This document shows, piece by piece, positions 14,900 to 22,499 of a stretch of DNA of 22,499 bases (positions within the stretch are counted from its first letter, which is position 1; every line of letters starts with the position of its first letter). This stretch comes from Pigoraptor vietnamica (lineage: Eukaryota; Opisthokonta; Filasterea). Location: NCBI GenBank assembly GCA_943704525.1, contig CALSCQ010002722.1, forward strand, positions 1 through 22,499, in the 5' to 3' direction. A program made the translations under genes and the position numbers. The notes under the pieces were generated by a model. That model ran no database searches. It had not been told where the DNA came from and saw only the letters and a list, made by a program, of their open reading frames with translations.

Positions 14900-16203
14900 T
14901 TACGCCATTTCTGGCGCCGAGACTCCAGTGAGATTGATATAAGTCTCACGAAAAATGCGCACCTCCGTCGCGGCCTCCTCAAGGCGGCGACGGAGTTCGT
15001 TGTTCTCGGCCTGGAGGCGCGCGTACGCCTCCGCGAGGACGCGCTGCTCCATCCGCTTCTTCTGTCGGCACTTGTTCACCGACACGTTGTTGCTCGTGCG
15101 GAGCTTCTCGTACGCCTCCGTCCCCTTCGACGGCACCTTGCGGTTCCGCTTGCGCTTGGGCTTCGCGCCCGTCGCAGAGGCACGCGAGAGCACGCCGGCG
15201 ACGATCGCGTCGGCCGCAGGCTCAACGTACGGCGACGGAACCGAAGACGAGAGATCGAGCACAGAGACAGCCTCGCTCTCGTCCTCGTCGTCCTTCTTCG
15301 AAGAATCGGCGTCAGTGACGCTCGGGACAACGGGGCTAAAGTGGGCGGGCGCCGCAAAAGCAGCGAGGTCGAAGAGCGCGACGTTCGCGTTCATCCAGTC
15401 GAGCACGCCATCGCCCGACACGTGCGCACCCGCGAGCGCAAGAGGCTCGCCCCCTAGAGGCAGCGCGATATCTGTTGCAGGATAACAGGTCTGCTGTGAG
15501 TCGCAGCGAAATCCCACTCTTCACACGACCCACACTCACGCCAAGCTATCTCATAATTTGCGACGCAGAGACACTCACCAGCCGCAGTGGGGACTGCGGC
15601 AATGTCGACGGAATCCATTTTTCCGTGCCCGAGCGACGGGCGGCGACCAAACGCAAGCTTGACGTGTTCAACATCCTCCGGGAAAAAGCTGTCGTCGACG
15701 GGTGCCTTCGCCTGGGGATTCGGGGCCATCCAACCGGCGTCCTCGCCGATAATGTCGTTAACAAGCGTCTCCCACGGAAACGCCGTCTTCCAATCGATCG
15801 CGAGAGCTCCCAAGTCGGACAAGGAGGGCGTCTCCTGTGCGGTGGGGACGCCCGTGAGTGAAGATGCGACCGAGGAACCGCGGACTGGCGCGAGCAGGTC
15901 GGCGCCGGTAGCGGAGTCCAGACAGCGGGATCGCCCGGGAGGAGAACAGATGGCCGGGGGTGTCGGGCAACGTGCAGTGCCCTCGACTACACCCCCGTTG
16001 CGAGCGCCGAAATGCGACGGCGCCGATGAAAAAGAGATTGGTTGAGGCTGGGCGAGCTCGGACGGCAATGCAGATGCAGCCTGTCCCTTCGAAGATGCGC
16101 TCGCGCGTGCCTCAGACGTCTACGGATCGAGTCTGAAGTTGCCTTGGGCTGGTCTTTTCTTGTTGCGATAAGGAAGATCAGACGAGTCGGCCGCGTCACT
16201 CAT
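14900..16203 (-). CDS. bZIP transcription factor with C/EBP-like basic region; in-frame TAG near the start
   Basis: Two exons: 16203-15579 and 15471-14900, intron GTGAGT..AACAG, phase 1 (AAD junction). The C-terminus is a clear bZIP. The basic motif NNVSVNKCR fits the N-x7-R rule and is close to the C/EBP signature NNIAVRKSR; RQKKRMEQ follows, as in ATF4-type factors. Zipper heptad positions read L, L, L, A, F. The region before it is Ser/Pro/acidic, with GKMDSVD and FPWETLVNDI segments, plausibly for activation. Such factors bind DNA as dimers in the nucleus. The best start, ATG at 16201-16203, opens a frame of 27 codons (MSDAADSSDLPYRNKK...) that meets TAG at 16120-16122 and then stays open in the same frame for 370 residues. 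No ATG follows the TAG until the middle of the protein, so the true 5' structure is unresolved: an upstream exon, a short intron, readthrough or a defect. Confidence 0.8.
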
Positions 16204-16532
16204 ACTGCAGAGGCGAAGATGGGATGGTAGCGAAGTGCCGATCGGGCCTTGGCCGAACGACGAACGTGAAGCGGACACAAAGTGTCGGCCTCACGAGGAA
16301 ATGGTGGTTGAAGAGAGGGGTGCTAAACACAAGACATGCTGAGGCTGTGCCTTCGGAATGTGTTGTGGATTGCGAGTGGGTCGCGAGGGATTGGGAGAGA
16401 TTTCGAAAGCTCGGAGGCAGTTTGAAACTCAAAGCCTCTTGAGCACGGAACCGCGGGCTGAATTTATACGGCACATTGCGTCAGGGAAGGGGAGGGGTGC
16501 CGCCCACACTGGCCAAGACAATTGGGGGGAGG

Positions 16533-16596
16533 TTGTGTGTGCGCTGTGCGTGCGTGCGTGTGTGTGCGTGTGCGTGCGTGTGCGCGTGAGAGAGAG
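16533..16596. repeat. GT/GC-rich microsatellite
   Basis: Interrupted (GT)n with GC steps (GTGTGTGCGC, TGCGTGCGTG) ending in a short GA run, about 330 bp upstream of the putative bZIP ATG. It is strand-inverted relative to the CA tracts in the kelch gene. Confidence 0.85.
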
Positions 16597-16677
16597 AAGC
16601 CTATCCGCCACAGCGAACGAATACCAGCAGTGCTAATTAACGCTGTCGCTTACTATGGAAAATGTATGGATCGGTTA

Positions 16678-16683
16678 TTTATT
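16678..16683 (-). terminator. Possible poly(A) signal of the arrestin gene
   Basis: AATAAA reads on the minus strand about 340 bp after the arrestin stop codon. It is the first canonical hexamer I see downstream on that strand. The call is by motif and position only. Confidence 0.35.
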
Positions 16684-16698
16684 AGCGGTGGCTGCAGC

Positions 16699-16730
16699 AA
16701 AAAGTGGCCATTGCACCATTGCCACTTTTT
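16699..16730. repeat. 10-bp perfect inverted repeat with 12-nt loop
   Basis: AAAAAGTGGC at 16699-16708 is the exact reverse complement of GCCACTTTTT at 16721-16730. It could act as a hairpin in the arrestin 3' UTR or as a protein-binding palindrome. Two TGATGTCA sites lie just to its right. Confidence 0.75.
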
Positions 16731-16733
16731 CCA

Positions 16734-16772
16734 TGATGTCATACGCTAAATATAGGAATTTTCATGATGTCA
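16734..16772. promoter_or_regulatory. Pair of TGATGTCA (CRE-like) sites upstream of the bZIP gene
   Basis: TGATGTCA occurs at 16734-16741 and 16765-16772, each preceded by CA. It differs by one base from the CRE palindrome TGACGTCA and resembles ATF/C/EBP composite half-sites. The sites lie about 530-570 bp upstream of the putative bZIP ATG. Binding by a bZIP protein, perhaps this one, is inference. Confidence 0.35.
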
Positions 16773-17025
16773 TGACTTTTCCGCCGTGAATGTATGGAGA
16801 TTTTCATACAACCCTCACCATACGATAAGCCTCAATTTGCGGATAAATCTAACCCCCACCATATACCCTACATAGCTGTAACACGATGGTCCGTCGCCAA
16901 CACACTCGCTTTTGAGCGGGCGAGAAGTTCCTAGAATGCACGACGCACAGGAAAGCATGCGAAAATAAACGCGTGTGCGAAAAATCATTGTTACATATAC
17001 TCAGTACACCGATTACCCCGCTCGT

Positions 17026-20000
17026 TCACGCCATCCCAAACACGTGCGCAGGCGGCGCAGTAGGCGCGAATGACGTGGCAGCGTAGCCGCCAACGTCACC
17101 ACCGGCATTCGGCAGCGCACTTGCAGACGGGGATGCAGCAGTTGCAGTCGCGGCCGAATTCGCTGCCACAGCAGCCATTCCGCCGTACGTAAACTGAGGT
17201 CGGGGCGGTCGCACAGGGCGAGCCTTGGGTGCCGACACACGCCTGCCACCCGTCGCACTTCCGTTCACCGCGGGGCTCTCGTCAGCCTTGATTGCCGACA
17301 CACGCCGTCCACTCGTCGCACTTCTGTTGAAGCTCTCGTCAGCCTTGAGTGCCGATACGCGCCGCCCACTCGTCGCACTTCCGTTGACCGCGGGGCTCTG
17401 GTTGGCCTTGGGCGCTGACACACGGCGGCCATTGACAGCCGCGGGGCTCTGTTCAGCTTCTGCGCTGGCGACGAGGGCGGCGAGCGATGGGTACTCGACA
17501 GCCCCGGACGCCCTGCGAGCCGTTTGCTCGGCCTGAAAGTCGGCGTAGCTGTAACGGCGTGGCACAGGGTCCACCAGCATGTCGGCCAGTGACTTGCGCT
17601 GTCGGGGGCGATACGGAACGGCGGGCGGAACGCGGCTTCCGCTCGATGGGTTTTGCGGAGGAGCGCCAGTCCAGGTGGACGCAGGGGAAGCGCTCGCGCC
17701 GTACGCGGGCGGGCCGGCGGCACGAGGCGCTTCGCCACTCCACGTCGTCGCAGAGTAAGGTACGTCCGGATAAATGCCTGGCGCTGAGGGTGGCGGCGGC
17801 GCCTTTCGTTGAGCGTTGCTCCGCGCCGGTCCTTGGGTTATCTCTGCGTTCGTCACGTAGGACGACGCCGGCCTTGGTGCGGATTTTCGCTTCGGGGGGT
17901 CGGCGCACACCATCTGACATTGGTAGCGCGGGTGGGGGAGGTGCGCGGGTTTTCGTTTTGCGAGTTCGTCGTTCCAACTGATGAAGGTGGGTACGACAAC
18001 GCTCTGCGGTTCATCGGCTGCACATCGGTATGAACGTAAGCACACGGAGGAGGGGTCAAATGTGCGTGGCAAAAAATGAATTCGCACATTACGCCATAAC
18101 TGACTCACCGTTGCAATCAAAGGGGGCGAACACTTTCACGGGGATGTAGCCGTGAAGGTCCTCGTACTTTTTCTTCGTCTGTGCGCGCAGCGTAATCTTC
18201 ACCTCGTGCACGATGGCAAAGCGCGCGCCCAGAACGTCAAAGGCGTTCGGGTGGTCCAGTCGCTCGGGGTGCGCGGGAGCGAGCCTCCCCAGTGGCCACG
18301 GCAGCTCGAAAGAAACGTCTTGTGTCTGGTGTCGGCCGACCTGAGCGCGACCGGGGACAAGAAAGATCAGAAATGGGAATGCACAAGGCGGTGGGAGGTC
18401 GACCGTTTGACGTGACAGCTCTCACATTGAGCGTGTCCGCCGCTTCCACTAGTGTGACGGGCGACTTTTTCACGTCGTCCGCCACGACGCCGGGCAGAGG
18501 GGATCCAGCGTTGAGGATGATGCTGCGGACCACTTCCGCGCGCGCAAGCGTCACCGTGCGAGACGTCTCATTTGAGCTGCGTGGGCGATTGTGCGTCGTG
18601 AGAGGCTGTGCACATCGCCCTCGAAAGGGGGAATGGAAAGTGAGCGAGGAAAAGGCTGCGCAACTCACATGGAGATGTTGACGGCCAGTCGCTCTCCAGG
18701 TACCACTGCCGACCGATCGAGAGTGATCGACGCCTTGATTTCGCCAAAGTGCATGCTGCGGTGTGTGCGAGTGAGACACACACGCCACTGCACACAGGCA
18801 CACGCATGACATGCCCTCTCTTCTCCAACTCTCACATACATAACACCACATCACTTACACACGCAGTCCGCTCTGAATTCAAAACGCGCCACCAACTCAC
18901 AAAAAGCTCTTCGATATTGTCAGCGAGACGGGCGATTGCCCTGCCGCATACGCCTTGCTGTCATGGATGGGGCGCACCGCAATGGGCTGCTCCGCCCTTG
19001 CGCGAGTTCCGCACCAACGCACCGCAGCCACTGCGAGACGATTCATACAATTGGTTAAATACGCACGTGGGCAATAAGAATAGGCAAATTCCTTCTTACT
19101 TGCCAAATGGAGGCTGTTACGAGACTAGACCTAGAAAGTTCTCTGCACACACACGCAAACTCGACAGCGGCGACAACACAACAACAACAGCGACAATCCC
19201 TCCGCAATACTCTTATCACACAACTCGACCCCTGTCGCCCACCCTTGAGATAGTAGAAGACCTCGCCAGTCACAATGCCGTCCTCGCACGCGGCATCAAT
19301 TCCCACGCTGGGCTTGAGATGGCCCGGCAAGTGAAACTCAAACGGGATTTTGCTGCCGACGGGGTACGTCTCATTGCCAATAAGCACCTGTGGGAAGGGG
19401 TCATTAAGTGGCGTGTGTAACGAACAGATGCCCGACACGCGAGAGGGAGTGGTGTTGTGTGCGTGCGGTTCTGGGGATATGTCGTGCCTTCAAATTTTTG
19501 TACGCGTGCGACCGAGAGAGACAGGCGGATAGAAAAAGAGCGAGAGGCAGATGTGCTATCGTCCGCATATGTAAACCGGAGATACGCTAGTCACACATTC
19601 GACGAGCACGCGCACGCACATGCTCTTTCTCCTTCACGAACGTGTCCGTCTTGTCAACAGCCTCAACGCCATCTTCGCCGCGGCGGTCCCAATGCACGTG
19701 CTCTGCAATGCCATACGATGTGTGAGAAGGGACAACGCAAACACACACTCCACTGCTACAGGTGCAATTAACCGGAGGATTAAACCGCTAAACACACGGA
19801 CGCACTGCGTCCCCAAATGTCCGCAGTGCACACAGCGCCAAACACATGCAAGTGGGCAGCTACAGAGAGCTTTCACACAAATGTCCGAGTGCACGTAAGG
19901 CCACGGACAAAACAACAACGCAGACAGTCGAGCAGAGGGCTGTCCATAACACGCAAACAATAGTGCTGTCCATAACACGCAGATAGTCGAAGGGAGTCAT

Positions 20001-20498
20001 AACAGCAACAACAGCGAGTCATTTCATAACACGCAGACAGTCGAGTAGAGTGCTGTCCATAACGCCACGCAGACAGTCAATAGAAATGCATCACAGCAAC
20101 AGCAGCTCGAAGGGAGTCATAACAGCAACAACAGCGAGTCATTTCATAACACGCAGACAGTCGAGTAGAGTGTTGTCCATAACGCCACGCAGACAGTCAA
20201 TAGAAATGCATCACAGCAACAGCAGCGAGTCAATTTCAAAACACACATGATAGCGTAATCGGCTGCAATGGCCAGTGTGACCATGGCGCAAGGGAGCATC
20301 AACTCACGTGCCACGCGCGCAATAGACACACCGATGCAAACACCCACCCTTCCCTACAAGTGTGACGGTGGCCGATCTCAACGCCGACTTCTTCGCAACG
20401 AGCACGTGTCCCCGCACAGTGTCTCCCGGCGCAAATCCATCCGGGTGGGTTGGCCGGTACACCTCGAGCACGAGGCGCGCCTTCTTCGGCTTGCCCAT
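17026..20498 (-). CDS. Alpha-arrestin (ARRDC/ART-like) with PPxY motif and RRVS-repeat tail, 8 exons
   Basis: Exons in coding order: 20498-20348, 19702-19620, 19387-19243, 19030-18901, 18755-18669, 18576-18426, 18340-18109 and 18017-17026. All phases join, giving 656 aa. The N-arrestin half (1-~150) shows LEVYRPTHPDGFAPGDTVRG, VTLVGKEHVHWDRR and VGSKIPFEFHLPGHL. The C-arrestin half (~155-330) shows GEIKASITLDRS..VPGERLAVNIS and DVSFELP. Known alpha-arrestins are adaptors that recruit Nedd4-family ubiquitin ligases to membrane cargo through PPxY motifs; here PPAY lies at residues 429-432. The tail is Pro/Ala/Ser-rich and carries four GRRVSA motifs in repeats of about 20 residues (~520-590), plus RRAS and RRYS, all fitting the basophilic kinase consensus RRxS. 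The start MGKPKKARLVLEV fits the family. It diverges from the PDRG1-like gene. Confidence 0.9.
19987..20226. repeat. 120-bp tandem duplication in arrestin intron 1
   Basis: Two head-to-tail copies, 19987-20106 and 20107-20226, that differ by one base (C at 20053, T at 20173). Partial older copies of the unit's internal motif (GTCCATAACACGCA with AGTCGA) are seen at about 19920-19986. It lies within the 645-nt first intron of the arrestin gene. Confidence 0.93.
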
Positions 20499-20865
20499 CC
20501 CTGAGAGTAGTCGCTCAACGTCAAGAGTCTCAAGTCGCTACCGTAATGTGCGTGCTATGCATGCGTGTGCGTGCGTTATAATCTGAAATGGATGAGAGTG
20601 TGTGGCCTGTTCGCTGGTTTGAGTGTGCATAGATGGGCCGATTCGAAAGATTCCTTTTATGGAATTTTTCGCACACACGTGGAGTTCAAAAATAGCCGTT
20701 TAGTGGGGCGGGAGGCTGTTAATTCAGGCCGCACATGCAGCTCCCACGGCGTCTGGTCGTACAGAAAAGTGTGCGCACAATTAAACTGAAAGTGTGCGCG
20801 CACTTCACAACAGAAATAGTACTGTGAGGAGAACGCTCCGGGAGTTCGTAGTGGCAGTCGCAGTC
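20499..20865. promoter_or_regulatory. Divergent intergenic region, arrestin and PDRG1-like genes
   Basis: Only 367 bp separate the arrestin ATG (minus) and the PDRG1-like ATG (plus), so both promoters and 5' UTRs must lie here. A TATAAT-like stretch is present at about 20577. I see no other strong motif. A shared bidirectional promoter is inferred from layout only. Confidence 0.55.
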
Positions 20866-22125
20866 ATGGCGCTGAAGCCTCTCCCTGACCCAAAGAAGCT
20901 CGCGGCCGAACAGGCCAAAGTGGAGCTGCTCGCAGAGGACGTGCTCACGGACCGGCGACAGGTGGGATGGCAGCAGTCATTTGTCACGGCGCAAAGTGTT
21001 ACGGTCCATCTAAACACACACGCACAGAGCTGCTCACGCATGCCACACACCTGTACAACAATTCGTTCGCCGTACACATTCGCACACTCACACTTTCGAC
21101 TCGTGACGAACGTTGTCTCTATTGTCGCCTGCTTGCGCATCCTGTGCACAATTCGCTCCCGTACACATCGCACGCGTGGGCGCTTTCGACTTACGGCGAA
21201 CGTTGTCTCAATTGCGTCAACTTGCTGTCATTAGATGATTGAACTCGATCGAAGGCGCAACGGAAACCGCGAGGCTCTCGCCGCGTTCCGCCACGGCCAA
21301 CACAAGCCCGGTGTGTTGAGTCACCATGACGTTCGTTTCTAATCATGTGCTTGTGTTCGCGCAATCACTCGCTTTCTCATCTCACTTTCATTGCGTTTCG
21401 CGCAATCAAGTCTCACGGGTCCTTTAAAGTGCTTTTGTGCGAGTGCTCTGGTCACTCACAATCGTCTGCAATGGCCCATTTCGCTTCAGGGGCGAAGGTG
21501 TGGCTCTCCATGGGTGATATGTTCGTCAAAGTGCCTGTGGAGAAGGCGAAAACGCTCATCGAAACCGGTAAGTGCGTCACAGTCTGTGTCTCTCACGCAG
21601 TTTGTGGAGTACTACGCGCAATTACACACTGCCTCTGGGGCGTATTTTGTGGAGTACCACTGGCGGTAAGCACACGCATCACACTGAACACTCGAATAAC
21701 TCTTGTGTCGATTGACGCGCAGATCAAAAACGCATCGATGCCCAGATTGATTTGCTGCAGAAGGGGCTGCGGCAAAAGACAGTGACGCTGCACGAGCTCG
21801 AAGGTGCGACTCGAATGCACTTGGTATTTGCGTTCTGTGGACAGTCTGAATGTGCTGTACAAGCGTTGTTAATGCATGCAGGGGCAGCCGTGGCTACTTG
21901 GCGCGTGTGCCCTTGAGAGCTTTGCGTAATGCAAGCAGCTGTGTGTCAATGTGCAGTGTGTTTTTTTTTTTTTATATTCCTGCCTGCGGTGCGCTGTTTC
22001 GTCGGCCTGTTACCTAGCTCAATGCCACACTGCGCGCAGGGCGTCCCGACATGACGCGCGGGCTCACTTTGAAGGGCCTCTCGGAGAACGAACTCCTTTC
22101 AATACTTCCGGAAGGGCGCTCGTAG
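20866..22125 (+). CDS. PDRG1: PDRG1-like prefoldin-family protein, 5 exons
   Basis: Exons 20866-20961, 21235-21310, 21490-21567, 21723-21803 and 22040-22125; phases join (0, 1, 1, 1), giving 138 aa, close to the ~133 aa of human PDRG1. Family landmarks in order: VELLAEDVLTDRRQ, then IELDRRRNGNREAL (human IVDLDTKRNQNREGL), SMGDMFVKVPVEKAKTLIE, DQKRIDAQIDLL, and a C-terminal GRPDMTRGLTLKGLSENEL. The N- and C-terminal helices should form the coiled coils of a beta-type prefoldin subunit. In animals PDRG1 belongs to the R2TP/prefoldin-like (PAQosome) co-chaperone in the cytoplasm, which assembles RNA polymerases and PIKK kinases. The final exon ends at TAG (22123-22125), matching the family's natural end. 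Donors are GTGGGA, GTGTGT, GTAAGT and GTGCGA. Confidence 0.92.
21058..21217. repeat. Diverged ~90-bp tandem duplication in PDRG1-like intron 1
   Basis: Two related segments start with ACAATTCG (21058 and 21148) and share GTACACAT, CTTTCGACT and GAACGTTGTCTC in the same order. They occupy much of the 273-nt first intron. Confidence 0.75.
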
Positions 22126-22458
22126 GTCTCGCCAAGGCCATCCCCATTTAACCCACGCTGTTGCGTTTCAGGAAACAGCTCTCGACCACTGCGTTGCTGT
22201 GCGACGACCTGCACCGCAAACACTGTGGCGTATCGGCCGATTGTCTCCGTTGGACTGCGATTTACCGCTGTTCTCACAATGGCCCCTGGCTGTGCTTCTG
22301 AAGTATCACATGCCCGAGTGACTGTATAAACGTGTGACGGCTGCGCGCTTTTGTGCCCTCTGCCTCGGCAGGTATCTGACCGAGGCTGGCCAACGTGACA
22401 CTTCACAGTCGGCCTCCGTCGGCATTGGCGTTGCCCACTGAGGAACGGCTTGTGCACC
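22126..22458. other. Downstream of the PDRG1-like gene
   Basis: About 330 bp with no supported gene. It probably includes the 3' UTR. A minus-strand frame covering 22014-22457 overlaps the last PDRG1 exon, has no recognisable feature and is taken as chance. Confidence 0.5.
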
Positions 22459-22499
22459 TTTTTTTTTTTTCTGTTTTTTTTTTTTTTTTTTTTTTTTTT
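22459..22499. repeat. Poly(T) run at the window end
   Basis: T12, then CTG, then at least 26 T up to the last base. Together with the homopolymers at the window start this may mark a contig edge at low-complexity sequence. Confidence 0.85.

Larger units (their letters stand above)
16204..17025. other. Spacer between arrestin 3' end and bZIP gene
   Basis: 822 bp with no supported gene. It should contain the arrestin 3' UTR and the bZIP promoter. It holds a GT-rich microsatellite (16533-16596), a 10-bp inverted repeat (16699-16730), two TGATGTCA sites, and an AT-rich part (16630-16900) that contrasts with the GC-rich flanks. Confidence 0.6.

Noticed and set aside
19920-20226. CRISPR-like repeat array
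   Set aside because: The repeats are contiguous 120-bp tandem copies with no unique spacers, within a eukaryotic intron.
22014-22457. 147-codon minus-strand frame at the right end
   Set aside because: It overlaps the last PDRG1 exon, has no recognisable feature, and its composition is typical of a shadow frame.

Overview
This window reads as nuclear DNA of an intron-rich, GC-rich eukaryote, most likely a unicellular protist; I cannot name the species. The evidence is spliced genes with GT..AG introns in matching phases, single-copy eukaryotic families (a KLHDC4-type kelch protein, a PDRG1-type prefoldin-like protein, an alpha-arrestin and a C/EBP-like bZIP factor), introns loaded with CA/GT microsatellites, and no operon-like layout. 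A PPxY-bearing alpha-arrestin and a C/EBP-type basic region would fit the animal/fungal side of the tree (Amorphea), but that is inference.

Left third (1-10139, plus strand): two tandem paralogues of a large polytopic membrane protein that I do not recognise. Copy B (6036-10139) is intact: three exons, 1302 aa, about 15 hydrophobic segments, and a hydrophilic loop of roughly 290 residues in the middle. Copy A (603-4682) is collinear with B but has two lesions: a 14-nt length difference that shifts the frame near 1530, and loss of the 3' splice-site AG of its first intron near 4017. Its remaining frames are otherwise open, so the damage looks recent, or one or both lesions are sequence errors.

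Middle (10312-16203, minus strand): a 13-exon KLHDC4/KEL3-type gene (546 aa: six kelch repeats, acidic linker, DUF4110-like tail), converging on copy B with only 172 bp between the stop codons. Three of its introns carry long alternating purine-pyrimidine tracts and another a minisatellite. Upstream lies a bZIP gene with a clean C-terminal basic-leucine zipper and an in-frame TAG at codon 28 of its best start.

Right (17026-22125): an 8-exon alpha-arrestin (minus, 656 aa) whose tail has a PPAY motif and repeated RRVS motifs. It diverges from a 5-exon PDRG1-like gene (plus, 138 aa) across 367 bp that must hold both promoters. A 120-bp tandem duplication sits in arrestin intron 1. The window ends in long T runs and starts with A16/T17 runs.

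The genes do not form one pathway. Shared features are splice style (24 of 28 inferred donors have G at +3), repeat-rich introns, and very short gene spacing.
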